Shown piece by piece: positions 10,896-22,799 of a stretch of 64,000 nt of DNA. The notes beneath the pieces were generated by a model that saw only the letters and a program-made list of their open reading frames with translations, had not been told where the DNA came from and did not search any database. The stretch is from Melampsora larici-populina 98AG31 (lineage: Eukaryota; Basidiomycota; Pucciniomycetes; Pucciniales; Melampsoraceae). Every line of letters begins with the position of its first letter. The stretch's first letter is position 1. Location of the stretch: the NCBI RefSeq assembly GCF_000204055.1, contig NW_006768838.1, positions 53,373 to 117,372 of the forward strand, read 5' to 3'. Made by a program: the position numbers and the translations under genes.

Positions 10896-13049
10896 TCAAA
10901 TTTCTAAGCCATCAGATCGGATGATACTTTCTAATCTTTCCACTTCTTTCAATAAAGCTTGATTACCAAACCTCATCCATTTAACATACTCAACAGCTCT
11001 TTCAATAACGACCGACTTACTAGCTCCCGTTTCAATCTCACCTCTTCTACCTCTACCTCTACCCGATTTAACTTTAACATTCGAAGTTCCATTGGATTTC
11101 TCATTCCCATTCGATTTCTCTATAATCCCAATCGTAATACCTGATTGAAGTTCTCCTAATCTTAAGATTTCTACTAAACTTCCAAATCCTCCTTGGATTG
11201 CGTTTCTTCGTTTTTGTTCTGATACAATATGTGTGGTTTTGTTAGGGATACCTTTGGATGATGTGTCTTCGTTTCTTTCATTCTCTTTGATTGCCGTTTT
11301 TTTATTTGATTCGTTTGGATTGTTCGAATGTGATGTGATGTTCATAGTTGTATTAGATGATGAGGTTGGTGGGTTCGGAATGATCCCACTGAATGGTAAG
11401 GGGAGTGATGAAACTTGAGACGGAAGACGGTGTTGGAATTGATGAGGTTGAGGAAAGTTGGAATCATTGAATCGGGTTGGTATCGAATGACGAGTGAGTT
11501 CCCAATCATTTGATCCACTCATCACTGGTTCTTCTCTTAATTGAGTCATTTCAATATCATCTTCATCACCAAAAGCACCAGGAAGACCAATCGGAAGTTC
11601 ATGACCCGAACTACTGTTGACCATAGGTTGTATAAACTGAGTAGTTTCCTTTAACTTAGCCTTCTTTCTTCCCATCTCTTCATTCTCTGATGGAAGATCG
11701 ATAAGAGAAGAAGTCGAAGGACGTGAAAGAAGTGAAGGAGGTACTCCAGATTGACGTGTACGAGAAGGAGAATGTGATGAAAGTCTAGTCGGAGGTCTTG
11801 AAGAAACCGAATTGAACGAATCAGATTCCGATATCTTCAATCGATTGTTAACTTCTCGTTCCATTTCTTCCGTTCCGATCCAATCTTTTCCTCCTTCTCC
11901 TTCAATTCGAATCTCATCATGATGTTCAGCTTCTAAACGTCTTTTAAGTTCTCCCAAGACTGGCATACCTTCTGGCATACCTTGTGGCTCGAAATCCCAT
12001 TCACCATTAAAATCTCCAAAGATATTTAAAAAGGATGAAAACAAATCTTGTTCTGATTGATCAAAGAGAGGTGGTGGGGTGATTAACTTTGAAGAAGGAT
12101 TGGGATAATAAGCCATCTCGTTGCCAGGTTGATGTTCATTGGAATGATGAGGTGATGGATAAGTTGACATTGAGATTGAAGGTAGCGAAGAGCTTGAATG
12201 AGATGATGGAAGACCAGGATCATAGTAAGGAAAAGTAGTAGAACTAGGAGCAGATGAATTGGAAATTGAAGGGTTATGAACTAATTGATTAAATGCCAAC
12301 TGATCAGATTCAGTAACAGAGGACGTTGGGGCTGGTAAGAGATCGGTGGCAGTGCGCATGACACATGGGTCACTGTCGATCCGAGTCCAAGGTTGGTGGT
12401 GGTAATTGGAATTGAGGAAACAGGTCTGTGAAAGGTCAGATGGGATGGGCAGAAGAAGTTCAAGAGATTGAGTGAGATCAGAAGATTCCGTCGATCGAAT
12501 CGGTGGTTGAAATCGATTTGAACATGAACCAATCAAATCGGGATTACTGAAACCTGGGAATGAGTACTGAAAGTCTAATAACAAAACCAATCAAAGTGTA
12601 TAACATCCATTCAGCACACTTCTTCTTTTTCAAAAACAAAACATCACTATCATCTGTGGATCCAGTGATTTCATTGGATTCTTGACTCGCGTATGTGCGG
12701 TACCCGAGAATCCTTCAAGTTTGGAATGAAAACCTTGATGGTTGTTTTCTTTTCAAAAGTAAATAAAACAAAACCGAAAGATCAACGTACCTTTATATGC
12801 AACTGGTGGAGGTAATAATCCAAGACCTTCAGTACTAGGAACCTGAAAGCCTGGATCAGATGTATCGATTGAATGATTCAGATGAAGTGGTTGTTGTTGT
12901 TGAGTTTGATCAAGTTGATGATGATGAAAAGTGGATGGATTTGAGGTTGAAGTTGATTGATTGATAGAATAATCGATGTCAGAAGTGTTTAAGTCAGTAT
13001 CTTGATGATTGATGATAGGACGTTGAGCAGCCGGATCATTGAAAGACAT
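10896..13049 (-). CDS. bHLH transcription factor, two exons, about 645 aa
   Basis: Exons (minus strand) are 13049-12791 and 12574-10896. The 216-bp GT-AG intron keeps phase. The C-terminal 110 residues hold a basic helix-loop-helix domain: the basic region and helix 1 carry HIVSEQKRRNAI and FGSLVEIL, and helix 2 carries KSVVIERAVEYVKWM and runs into a short leucine-containing coil (ALLKEVERLESII). The H-x3-E-x2-RR pattern is the one that contacts CACGTG-type E-boxes. The loop is unusually long (about 50 residues) and contains a GRGRGRRGE basic stretch. The remaining 530 residues are Ser/Pro/Gln-rich and disordered, as in activation regions. It acts in the nucleus as a homo- or heterodimer; its targets cannot be read from the sequence. 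The ATG at 13049 is the first in frame. Confidence 0.85.
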
Positions 13050-13261
13050 TCTTGATGAAGAGGATGAAACCAGAATCTGATGATAGTTTACCACCAATGC
13101 TTTATGATGAGAATTTGAAGATTCTCAAAATAAATGATAACCAATTCAATTCAATCAAATCAATCCAAATGATAAGGAATCAATAATAATGATATTTAAA
13201 GGAACACCACTAGGAACGGTCAAGAAAGAAACCGAACCGGTAGCGCTTGGGGTAAAGAATC

Positions 13262-13433
13262 AAAGTCAAATCAAATCAAATCAAATGGAAAACGGAATAA
13301 GTAAAAACCAAAAACATTCAAGATAACCCATCGAAGAATAAAGATGAGATGACACCAGAAAGGAATCAGATACATATGTAGAATAGAGAGAGAGAGAAAG
13401 AGAAAGAGAAAGAGAAAGAGAGAAAGAAAGAGG
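13262..13433. repeat. Simple repeats upstream of the bHLH gene (AAATC)n and (GAGAAA)n
   Basis: Short AAATC repeats occur at about 13262-13285 and a 50-bp purine (GA/GAAA) microsatellite at about 13384-13433. They lie 0.2-0.4 kb upstream of the bHLH start, in what should be its promoter or 5' leader, where a polypyrimidine tract on the coding strand is common. Confidence 0.75.
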
Positions 13434-15610
13434 AGGGATTATGTAAAGGATGAGTTTAGATTGGTTCAATAATCCAAGATTACAATATCTTCTATAGCTA
13501 TTAGATATCTAAGAGTAAGCTCATCATACAAAATCAAATAAAAGAAAGAATCAAAGAATCAAAGAGACCATTCCAATCCAATCCAATCGTACCATTCATA
13601 ATCCAAACACGACTCACGACTCACCAAATTGCAAGTCTCATCAAACCAATATGTACCAATCTCTCACCCCACCTTCAAACAACTTACCAAGACTTGAACT
13701 TCGGATAATTGTACATCCATAACGGCTCAATGATGATCTTAAGCAACTTTCCGTCAAATAAAACCCACAGCCAAAAACCACCAGGAATCAAAACCAACCC
13801 ATGGATAAACAAGGAAAGTTAATCGAAAATCAAAAACCAAACACCAAGGAAACAAATCCCTCAAAGAGAAACGGAATGTACAGCATTACTCACCTAATTC
13901 TCCATTCCAAAAGCTTATTAAAAAGACACTCATCATCCAATTCGGAAGTATCATATCATATCATAGGAGAAACTTCTAAGAATCTCTCCATCTCTTGCTT
14001 ATTTGTTTGAAGAAAATCTTCAAAAATACCCATTTACCGAACTAGAAAATTAAAATTAAAAAGGTAAAAAGGTAAAAAGGAGTCTTACCAACTTTCTTCA
14101 ATTCGCATCTTTTCTTTAATTAACTACACCTATGAATCCCAACATCGATTTTACATGTATATCTTCTTATAATTTCTTATTTAACTTTTCAAACTTTCTT
14201 AATACCCTACCTCCACTCCCTTAAACCTCTCCTAATCCAGACCAAAAATCTCCCCTTGATCTTCATATCTAATATCTCCTTTAATCCCTTTCGATATTGA
14301 GGTACAATAAGTTTTACAAGCTTTTGCAATCGGAAGTCCGTATGTTGTATACAGTGGGTAAAGTCAAGAATGTGTTCCATTTTCTTTCCAAAAACCATGT
14401 TGGGGCCAGCATCTAGTTTTCGAGGGGTCCGTTTTCGAACCTAGCCCCCAGTTAAGCACCTAGCGTACGTTACGAGTCACTCTAGTGACCCAGAATGATA
14501 CAAATCTTACCACAAAATCTCAAGTTTGACCACACGAATCTAAAAAGTCCAGTGATGATACTGGCTCATAAAGAAGACCAAACTCACTAAAAACCAAGTG
14601 CTTGAAACTGGTCTTTGCTAAACAAAAACCTCAACAATTCCAGACCCCAAGACCTTTGCAGGCAGAAGTGTAACACATTGTAAGAGACCAGGCTCAGGTT
14701 TGTAGGTTTTGGTGTTGCTGAAATATCATTAGGAGGCTTATTTTCAATAATGATTTTTGGAATTCTTTTTTCACAAATGGCTCATAAATCACTTTGAAAC
14801 AGCTTTTGCCATTTGGTGAAGATAAACAATTTATTATTGTCAAGGCTCACATATTTTTAGTGAGCCTTGTGATAAAGCAGACATCTAACTATGAGGCCTT
14901 ATGTCAATGCAATTCACTGCTCTAGTCCAGATACTCCTTGCTGAATAGTATGTAACAGATCAAAAAGGTCCATTAAGTCTGGACCTCTAGAATTTGTTAC
15001 TATTTGAGCTTGCTCTAGTCTAAGGTTTTGATTCTGGACCTTTCATAGGTGATTAAAGCTTTATCTTTCCCCCAAGAATGATTTGCATAAGTTTTATAAG
15101 TTGAACTGAACCATACAAGCTAAGAAGGTTGGTGGTACATCATATAACAGGCTGGAGCAAGCATTTTTTTAAAGGTGCTTTGGCAGTGAGTTCATCTGTG
15201 AATGTATAAAAGAAGTTCAAAACAAAACCCATTGTGTTGGATATTTTGATGAGCATTCTATCTTTATGCAGTGCTAACTGATTAAGGATACAAACCAACC
15301 ACACAATTTATGAATCAGAAAACAAATAATGCCAGCGCAGCACTAATTTCATAAAATCAATCTAGCCACATCCCTCACCATTTTCCAAAACCAAGTCCTT
15401 AAACTCATCCATCAAGCTCATGAAAGCAATTTCAGGTAATCTGTTTTGCTTAAACCATCTCAAAGCTGATCAAGCAAGGGTTTGGAAAGGTAACCAAATA
15501 ACATCTTGTAGCATCTCACTTACACTCTATGTAACACATTTTTCTGCCACTTCCAAATCCAAAAACCACTCTAAAAGCACCGGTGCTAAAAGTGAAAAAC
15601 CGGGTAGGTA
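13434..15610. other. Intergenic region without a supported gene
   Basis: AT-rich sequence with several short open frames but no recognisable domain, no signal peptide and no coherent exon chain. The first several hundred bases probably belong to the bHLH promoter and leader. Confidence 0.4.
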
Positions 15611-15699
15611 CAGTCAAACCGGAAAAGCTTGCCACCAATTCCCCGCCAATTTGCTCGAGTTTTGCGGGCAAAATCGGTCAAGCTTTTCCGGTTTGACTG
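15611..15699. mobile_element. Very small MITE with 23-bp inverted repeats, TA-flanked (89 bp)
   Basis: The arms CAGTCAAACCGGAAAAGCTT and its exact complement enclose about 45 bp, with TA on both sides (15609-15610, 15700-15701). CAGTCAAACC matches the type of terminus used by fungal Fot1/pogo-like elements. It lies 100 bp left of TE-1. Confidence 0.8.
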
Positions 15700-15829
15700 T
15701 AACACAACACGCAAATCTGGGCAAGATCCACTTGGTCTCCATTCTCGGCTTTACATATCCAGATTCCACTGTACAAGTTGACATGAATCATGATAAGAAA
15801 CAGGACCCAGGAATGCTCCTACTGGGGTT

Positions 15830-15950
15830 TGTGACGAAAAACGTCGGAATTCGGCCCCAGATTTTACCTAGGTTTGTGACGAAAAACGTCGGAATTTGCC
15901 ATTTTGGTGGAATGTTTGTGACGAAAAATGTCGGTTTTCGCCAGTTCTTA
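15830..15950 (+). repeat. TE-1 left subterminal array (three copies of a GACG-A5-CGTC motif)
   Basis: Three copies of TTTGTGACGAAAAACGTCGG or a one-base variant, spaced about 38-45 bp. Each core is itself a small inverted repeat (GACG, A-tract, CGTC). Related copies in the right arm are in opposite orientation. The likely role is transposase binding. Confidence 0.75.
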
Positions 15951-16141
15951 GGGCTAGGCCTGGCTATGTGAATGGAAGAAATGTCACCAGGAAATCACAC
16001 AATGGAAACCACCACAGCTTCCATCAGATTCTGATTGTGCCATTGCAGTTGGTCGCACCACAAGATCTACTCTTAGCAGACTACACAGCACCTCACACCA
16101 CTTTACAGCACTCTACAACACTCACCGAGCTCTATATAATC

Positions 16142-19100
16142 ATGCCACTCCTCAATGAAGTGATGAAAGAGGCCTTGCGCCTGGTTGAAGAATGCCCAGT
16201 CATTGCCACGGCTACACACGAAGATTTGATTTATCAAACTTGCTCTCATCCACCAAAGTTAGACGTGAAGGATGCGGGAGAAGGAATTTGGTTCGGTGTA
16301 AATAAAAGACTCGAAGGCCTGATTGGTTCTGAAAATGGTCACGAATACATCCGAAAAGGATCTGACGGCTTAGCTTTGCTCATCGACTGGATCAATAAGG
16401 CTCGTGAGCACCCCACCTGGGATTCACCAGAGGACACGAAACGAAAAACTCAAAAGCAAGGCGAGTGCGACTCAGGATCCGACTTGATGATTAAGTTCAA
16501 GTTTGAGAGGCTTTGTAAGAAGGTTGAAGGTAAGCCTTTCTCATTTCTTTCTTTCCAATCATACAAAGAAAACTAGGTCCGCTGACTATGATTTCATGTC
16601 TATCAGCACTAGGAAAATCTCTTCCGACTGATCCTCATTCTGATCAATCTGTAACAAACCGTGCCAGTGGAGTTAAGCGCCGAATAGTATCGAACCCTAC
16701 CCCTGATCCCGATGTTGCAGTATCTGATGTACCTAAACCTCCTGCAAAACGACACCACCAAATAGCTAGTGTATCTACTACAATCTCGATCTCTTCTGAT
16801 GATGAGCAAAATAAAAATGAAGTCATATTTGTTTCAAGTAATCTTAGTCAAAAATCGAAAAAAAAGGAAAAATCCAAGAAAGCAGATGTTCTTTCTCTAT
16901 GTCCTCTTTCTGAACCAAACAACCCTTGTATACGTTGTAAGGTTGAGAAGCACCCAAAGGGCAAGATTTTTAGCTGCCACTGCGGTGCAGCACGAGTCAC
17001 TCTTCATGAAGGACGAGTTGAAGGTGCACAAATGCACTGGAAAAGTAGTCAGTGTTTCTCCTGCCTCTCGTCTTTCAAACCTGTGCTGATGTGCTTTATA
17101 TTGTTGTACCACAAGGTGCGTGTAAAACTGCAACATCTGGATTAAGAACCAACACACTCTTGAGCTCGTACTTTTTCCACGACCCGGATCGCCAGCCTGT
17201 CAACTCGAATATAATCGAGGCTGTTTGTCCAGGTCTTACTGACAAAACCTGGCCTAGACCTCGTTCCGATTGTACGATTGCGGACTTCATGAACAGCACC
17301 TGTAGTATGTATCGTGGTATTGACCGGAATGCGCTTCGTAAAGAACTCTTTGGACCCAATTCTACCGAGACGAATCTCTCTCAATCGCAAAAAGCTCAAC
17401 TTATGGCAACATTGGACGCACGCTGCACTTGGGTGATCAAGCGAAACGGTGAACGCAATGCTATACACGCAAAGAATTGCATGAACATAGTCAAACGCCA
17501 CAAAAAAGATCCCGAATCGCCCTGTGATGCATGCCTGGAGGCAAAAAACCACCACAGCTTGCCTCGAGCTCTCAGCCACAAGTTTGCTATAGGTGAAAGC
17601 AGTAAATTCACACCCAATTATCGGCTAGAAGATGATAAATACCAAGCTTTGGTGCGAAAGCATAAAGGGCTCAAACCTCTCAGCAAGTCTCTTGAATCTT
17701 CGCGAAATGGCGACTTTGGCGACTTCCTCGATCTTTTATCACATCAGGCCAAAAAAGGGCTCTTCAAGAACCGCGAAGCAGTTAGAGGATTGATCATGGG
17801 ATGTGCTATACGAGCCGAGCGCGAGGAGTCCGGGAAGTCTCTCCGAGGGATGCGAATCGATGCTCATCTTGATGATTGCCTCACAACTCTAGGAGCAATG
17901 AGCAAGAGCGCACTCAAGCTGGTCACCAAGAACTTTGTTGGGAAGACACTAAGATGTCAACGTCTGGATCGAGCTAAGAGTAAGACTGAGATCGAAGATG
18001 GAATGACTCAAGGAAACTTCGATCGAGCGGGTGCAATCCTTGCTGAGCTTGGATATTCAGGACCGGTAGCTGTTGGCTCAGATCAGACAGTCTGTGTACA
18101 AACTCTACGACATCATCGTGGTTTTGTTGTTGGAGCCCAGGGAGGTGATATACCCTTCACTAACCCTCACGAGCTTCAGGGATTGCTGGATAAAATCAAG
18201 AAGGAGAACAGTTTATGTTCAAAAGTAAGTATTAGTATTTATTTACATAGACTATTGGGTGTGTCCACCGATTGATTATATCTTTTCAACCATTAGATTC
18301 GAATTTACACGATCCAGGTTCCTCTTCCAAATATCCCCACTCTAGTTGTTGCTCTGTTAGCTAGTCCGTCCGACGAAAGAGGGGATGAAATAGCCAAACT
18401 CCATGAAACAGTCATCAAGATGAGTTCAGCTGCGGGAATCAACGTCTTGTCAATTGGTGCGGATGGAGCTGCAAGTGAACTGGCTGCGCAGGTCAAATTA
18501 AATCAGATGTCAACTCGATTTCTAACGTACTCAAACAACGATCTCGATGTTCACATAAAAGTCCCGCTCTTTGGAAATCCACCCCGTCCTGTTGTGACCT
18601 TACAGGACCCAAAGCACGCTAGGAAAACAGGAGCTAACCAATTACTATCAGGATCGCGTTTGATTACCATGGGGAAATATGCTGTCTCTCTACAAGACCT
18701 TGCTCAGGTTCTACAGACGTCAAACAGCCCACTGCTTGCTAAAGATGTGTTTGACTGCGATAAGCAAGACGATGGCCGCGCCATGAGGACCTTCAGCTCA
18801 CGAACAGTGGCTACTACGCTAGCTCGACCGGATTGTTGTGGTCTAACTATATACCTGTACATAATTGGCGAGCTATGTGATGCATGGTTGAACAAAACGA
18901 TAGGTCACCGTGAGCGAATTCGGGCTGTTTGGACGGCGGGGTTTTTCCTACGGATGTGGAAAGCTCACCTTCTCAAGCGACAGCAAGAAACAAACGGTTT
19001 GATGAGTTTCCATCTCAACGGTATTTCTCACGCCAGCTTCAAGATATTTTCGACTCTGGCTGAGTCTCTATTGGCATTGATCATATCGCATCGGGATTAC

Positions 19101-20758
19101 TATGCTGAGTTCCCTTTCTGTCCATGGAAACATGGAACAGAAGCCTGCGAACATATCTTTGGGTGGATGAGAGTCATCTCTCCCAACTTTAGTGTTCTCG
19201 ATGCTCGACTCATGATGCCAAAGATCATTGCAGTGGTAAAGAGTATCATGAGTGGTAGAATGAAAATACCCCCATCGGAACACCTGCATGCAGGATACCA
19301 GATTGATTTACATGAAGAGAATCCAAACAACCTCGATCACCTGCGCGATTATCCCACGAACAAAGAAATAGCAGAAGACCTCAAGATTGCTAAACAACGT
19401 GCTCTTAGTTTAGCAGACTTTTGCTCAATGGTCACAATTGAGATCACCTTGGATGACGATATTGAAGAGATTGTCAACTCGGCTGCAGAGAAAGTCCAAG
19501 CACAAACTTCAGGTATGTAATTCCAAAGGATTATATCTATATCTTGATTGTGCAGCTAATTCACATATGTAATCTTCAGATGTCTCGACTAGCACTGCTA
19601 AAGACTTTGAAATCAACTATCGATGTGATGTTGGTCAATTTCCCGAGAACGAGGCTTTTGAAGCCGCAGCTATGTTGACAAAGGAGCAAAACAGACTCAA
19701 TCTCTTGCTTGATCAAACACCGGATACTCTTGATGGCGACGTGATTCAAAATGCAGCAATGTCTATCTCTAACCTGCTCAACTCCAGTGGTACGTTCTAA
19801 TCATTTTTATAATGTGATTTGATCTATTGACTGAATCATAACTTATACGATAGATGAGCCTGACAACCCAACAGGTCCTACTTGGACAGCTGGAGACGAA
19901 GCTTTGTTGAGTCTGATTGACGGCCACAAACTTCACCACAAAAACGTACTTGAAATAAGAAAACGACATGACAGTCAAGTTGCAAAAAATAAAGGCAACG
20001 ACCGAATGTTGACTGACCTCGATGACTTAAAACGTGATCTCAACTCAACTACTAATGATGGTAGCATGAAACCTAGTGCTTGCTCGAAAGCCATAGCAGT
20101 ATTTATGAAGTCTTTTTCTGGAACTCCAGCTGGCGCCGCACGTCGACACCGATGGAATATGCACATAAAGATCAATCTCTCTGGGATTACTACAAACACC
20201 AGCACAGATCGAGCTTTGGACATGCAGCAGTTATTTGATGGAGGATCTATTGGTGTTGAAAACCCAATTGAGGCAGGTAAATTTATCATCAGCATCAAAA
20301 ACAATGTACGTTTTTACTTTTGATGCAAAATGTAATCATTGCTGACGTTTCAAGATTTCTTTTATGGGGTTCAGACACTACATCTTGCACGTACGATAGT
20401 TGTATATGAGCACGTTGCTGGAAAACACGCATTTGTTACGAGTGCTACTTCGAGAAAAAAGCTATCACATGTTGGTGTACAAATATTGCACTATAAACCA
20501 TGGTTACCGGTGGCAACGGCTACTCAGGAGTCTGCTCCTGACACGTGGACCTATGCTCTACTAGACACCCCGGACATCCTCTACGTCTTCAAGCCCTCTG
20601 ATGGATCAAACTTCGCATTGGTTTCAGAAGGTTGTTATTCAATCCCGTCGGTCATCCGCGAGATGCTCCGAGATATTGACATTCCCAAGCTTATACAAAG
20701 GTACAAGCAAGAAAGACAAAAATTGAAGTCAATTGCTCATGACGGAGAAGATGAATAG
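16142..20758 (+). CDS. TE-1 transposase, seven exons, about 1398 aa
   Basis: Exons are 16142-16529, 16607-17044, 17116-18224, 18297-19512, 19580-19789, 19854-20305 and 20375-20758. All introns are GT-AG, phases fit at all six junctions, and the frame is open throughout. A TATATAA box lies 10 bp before the ATG. Residues about 228-280 form a zinc cluster: LCPLSEPNNPC, then CK, then CHCG, then GRVEGAQMHW. The catalytic region shows candidate acidic residues in SDQTVC (about 596), SIGADGAASE (about 700), LQDPKHARKTGAN (about 749) and HGTEACEHIFGWMR (about 924), each kept in TE-2. The order D-D-(D-x2-H-x2-K)-E looks like an RNase H fold; DPKHARKT recalls the D-x2-H-x2-K block of P-element/THAP9 transposases. 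Nuclear cut-and-paste activity is inferred from the element structure. The superfamily is unassigned. Confidence 0.8.
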
Positions 20759-20759
20759 A

Positions 20760-21849
20760 TGCATCATTTTTGTTCTTTTGTCTATTTCTTTAACATCTTT
20801 ATTTGATCACACTTTTGATCCAATCACATTCCTTGTGAACTCACATTCCTTATGAACTCACAATCCTTACAATCCTTGTAAATTACATGCTTGCTATGAA
20901 AAAAATCATAATCAAAAAGTTTTCATATGCCTAAATTTGCTTTTGATTGCCGCTGCAGCCGCGAAACCCGGGTCAGCGGTGTATTTAGTTGGGCGGGCCG
21001 GGTTCCAGCCTCGGGTAGCTGGATCCCGGCCCCGAGTAGTGACGCTGCCCAGGCTGGGTGAGGTTTGTGACGAAACACGTCGGAATCAGGGAATTTTTTG
21101 GGAATCGACCGGCGTTGAGGTGCCCCAACGTCGGAAATCTCGTCACATACCTCAGTAGGCGCATTCCTGGGTCCTTAAGAAACTGATAAGAAATCATAAC
21201 GTAGAGCACATAAGAATTATGTAAACTTCAATCAACAAAAACTCAAACTATAAATCATTTAAAGTTTCATTTCCTCAAACCTTATGATACCTATCTGCAG
21301 ATCTCTTACATATCTGTACATATCCAACACAAAACTTAATCTTTTTTCTTTCTAAAGAAATACAGCGCTTCATGGAATTATCGGGTTTTGCGCTGTATGT
21401 ATGTACATACATCTCACGTTCTTGAGACTCTATACATATAAGTATCATCAAAAGCAAAACTAAAAGGATGAAAACTTCATCCGAATTGATCAATGACTTT
21501 GCTTTTACAGAGAAAAAGGAAAAAAGAAGTTAACAAAATTGATGAGGTAGATAGCTCAAGATTTGAAAATACATTTGTAGATATTAGTTTTGAGAGATTT
21601 GTTTTTTTAAATGTGCGATATTGGTACATGGTAAAGAGATAGAAAGATATCATAAAACGAAACGATAATGTCAACTGCTTATAATATAAAATAAAGAATT
21701 GAAGAAAAAAAATGAAGATGAAGATGAAAATGAAAATGAATTGATAACCGATCTTAAAAAGTGATACTAAAAATACAAACCAAACCCTTAAAGATCCTAC
21801 AACAATAATTTAATTTTCGAATCCTACTTTTAAAGAATTTTGTGTTTTC
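20760..21849. other. TE-1 right arm, then intergenic DNA
   Basis: 20760-21175 is the non-coding right arm of TE-1. It contains a GC-rich island at about 20945-21060 that contrasts with the AT-rich neighbourhood, followed by the right subterminal motifs. From 21184 to 21849 I see only AT-rich DNA, probably the 3' region of the RING gene on the minus strand. Confidence 0.45.
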
Positions 21850-22688
21850 TTACATCATAAAACGAGAATAAGAATCCCAAATAGTGGCTGTCACAACAGC
21901 TTGATGATTCGGGTGATTGTGTCTAGGATAAGTTGAATGATTAGAAGATACTTGAGAATGATGACTTTTAAAGATCCCTTCAAGATAGGCATGATGTAAA
22001 TGATCAGGTAAAGTTAAATTGTTATTACGAAACAAAGGATCAACTGTCATAAGTCTATAACGACTAAACATTTAAAAAAAAGAAAAAAAAGAAAAAAGAT
22101 CAGAAAAGGAAAGAAGTTTAATTATTAGGTTTTGGAAATCAAGAATGATGATAAGAGGAAAAGGAGAAAAAATATCTTACCATACTGGACAACTTGGATT
22201 ACGTTCAATCCATGGAATTATACAACCTTCGGCATGAAACAAATGGTTACATGATAGTTTGATTAAATCGGATGGATCATTAATAGAATCCATACAAATA
22301 GCACAAGTACTTTTAGAAAGTGAGTTCAACTGATTGCCTGAATTTCAGAAAAGAATGTTTGGTCTTGATCAATTAACGGTCAAAACATTTCAAGGGTCTG
22401 ACATTCTTATGAGAGTTTTCAAGGAGCATGTATGCTAAGGGTAAAACTAAGAAATTATCGATAGCTTATCAAATTGATTTAAAAAAGAAAATCATGGTAC
22501 ACACCTGAGATACTACCCGCTGGGTGGGTATCAGAATATGGGTTATGTCCGAAATGATGGCTTCCACCGGATGTAGCTCGTAAGCTGGCAGGAAAGGTAT
22601 GCACAAGCGTATCATTAGATGTAACAGTTGTTAAATCTATCCTGGGCTGTTCAAGACGATGATGATTGGGTTGTCGAAAAGAAGACAT
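21850..22688 (-). CDS. RING-H2 zinc finger protein (probable E3 ubiquitin ligase), three exons, about 184 aa
   Basis: Exons (minus strand) are 22688-22505, 22337-22181 and 22063-21850, with GT-AG introns and consistent phases. The finger spans residues about 72-115, mostly in exon 2: CAIC, then 14 residues, CNHLFH, then GCIIPWIERNPSCPVC. That is the complete C-x2-C ... C-x-H-x2-H-x2-C ... C-x2-C set of a RING-H2 domain with the conserved W between the last two ligand pairs. Such domains recruit E2 enzymes and transfer ubiquitin. The N-terminal 60 residues are polar, and the C-terminal tail is rich in H, N and S. The ATG at 22688 is the last good start before the finger, but the frame stays open upstream to 23321, so the true protein may be longer. 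Confidence 0.72.
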
Positions 22689-22799
22689 GATGATGTGAGT
22701 AAGGAGCATATAAATAAATAGATAAGAAAGAATAGAATAGATGATTTTTTTTTCCCAAGAAGAAGTGAATAGAAGCAAAGAAGAAGAAGAAAAAGAAAA

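Larger units (their letters stand above)
15794..21183 (+). mobile_element. TE-1: intact DNA transposon of unassigned superfamily (15802-21175) with 8-bp target duplication
   Basis: The element proper runs from 15802 to 21175 (5374 bp). Its terminal repeats read AGGACCCAGGAATGC then (T/G)CCTACTG(G/A)GGT. Perfect 8-bp direct repeats TAAGAAAC flank it at 15794-15801 and 21176-21183, so both ends are certain. The left arm has three copies of a TGTGACGAAAAACGTCGG-type motif within 120 bp, and inverted versions lie in the right arm (21063-21150). The single gene inside has an intact seven-exon frame. An 8-bp duplication is used by hAT, P and KDZ/Zisupton-type elements, but the ends do not start CA as in hAT or P. 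TE-2 at 33099-38297 is a diverged relative. Confidence 0.88.

Noticed and set aside
16603..17620. Several long minus-strand open frames opposite the TE-1 transposase
   Set aside because: They mirror the coding strand, have no domain or splice logic and are absent from the equivalent part of TE-2.
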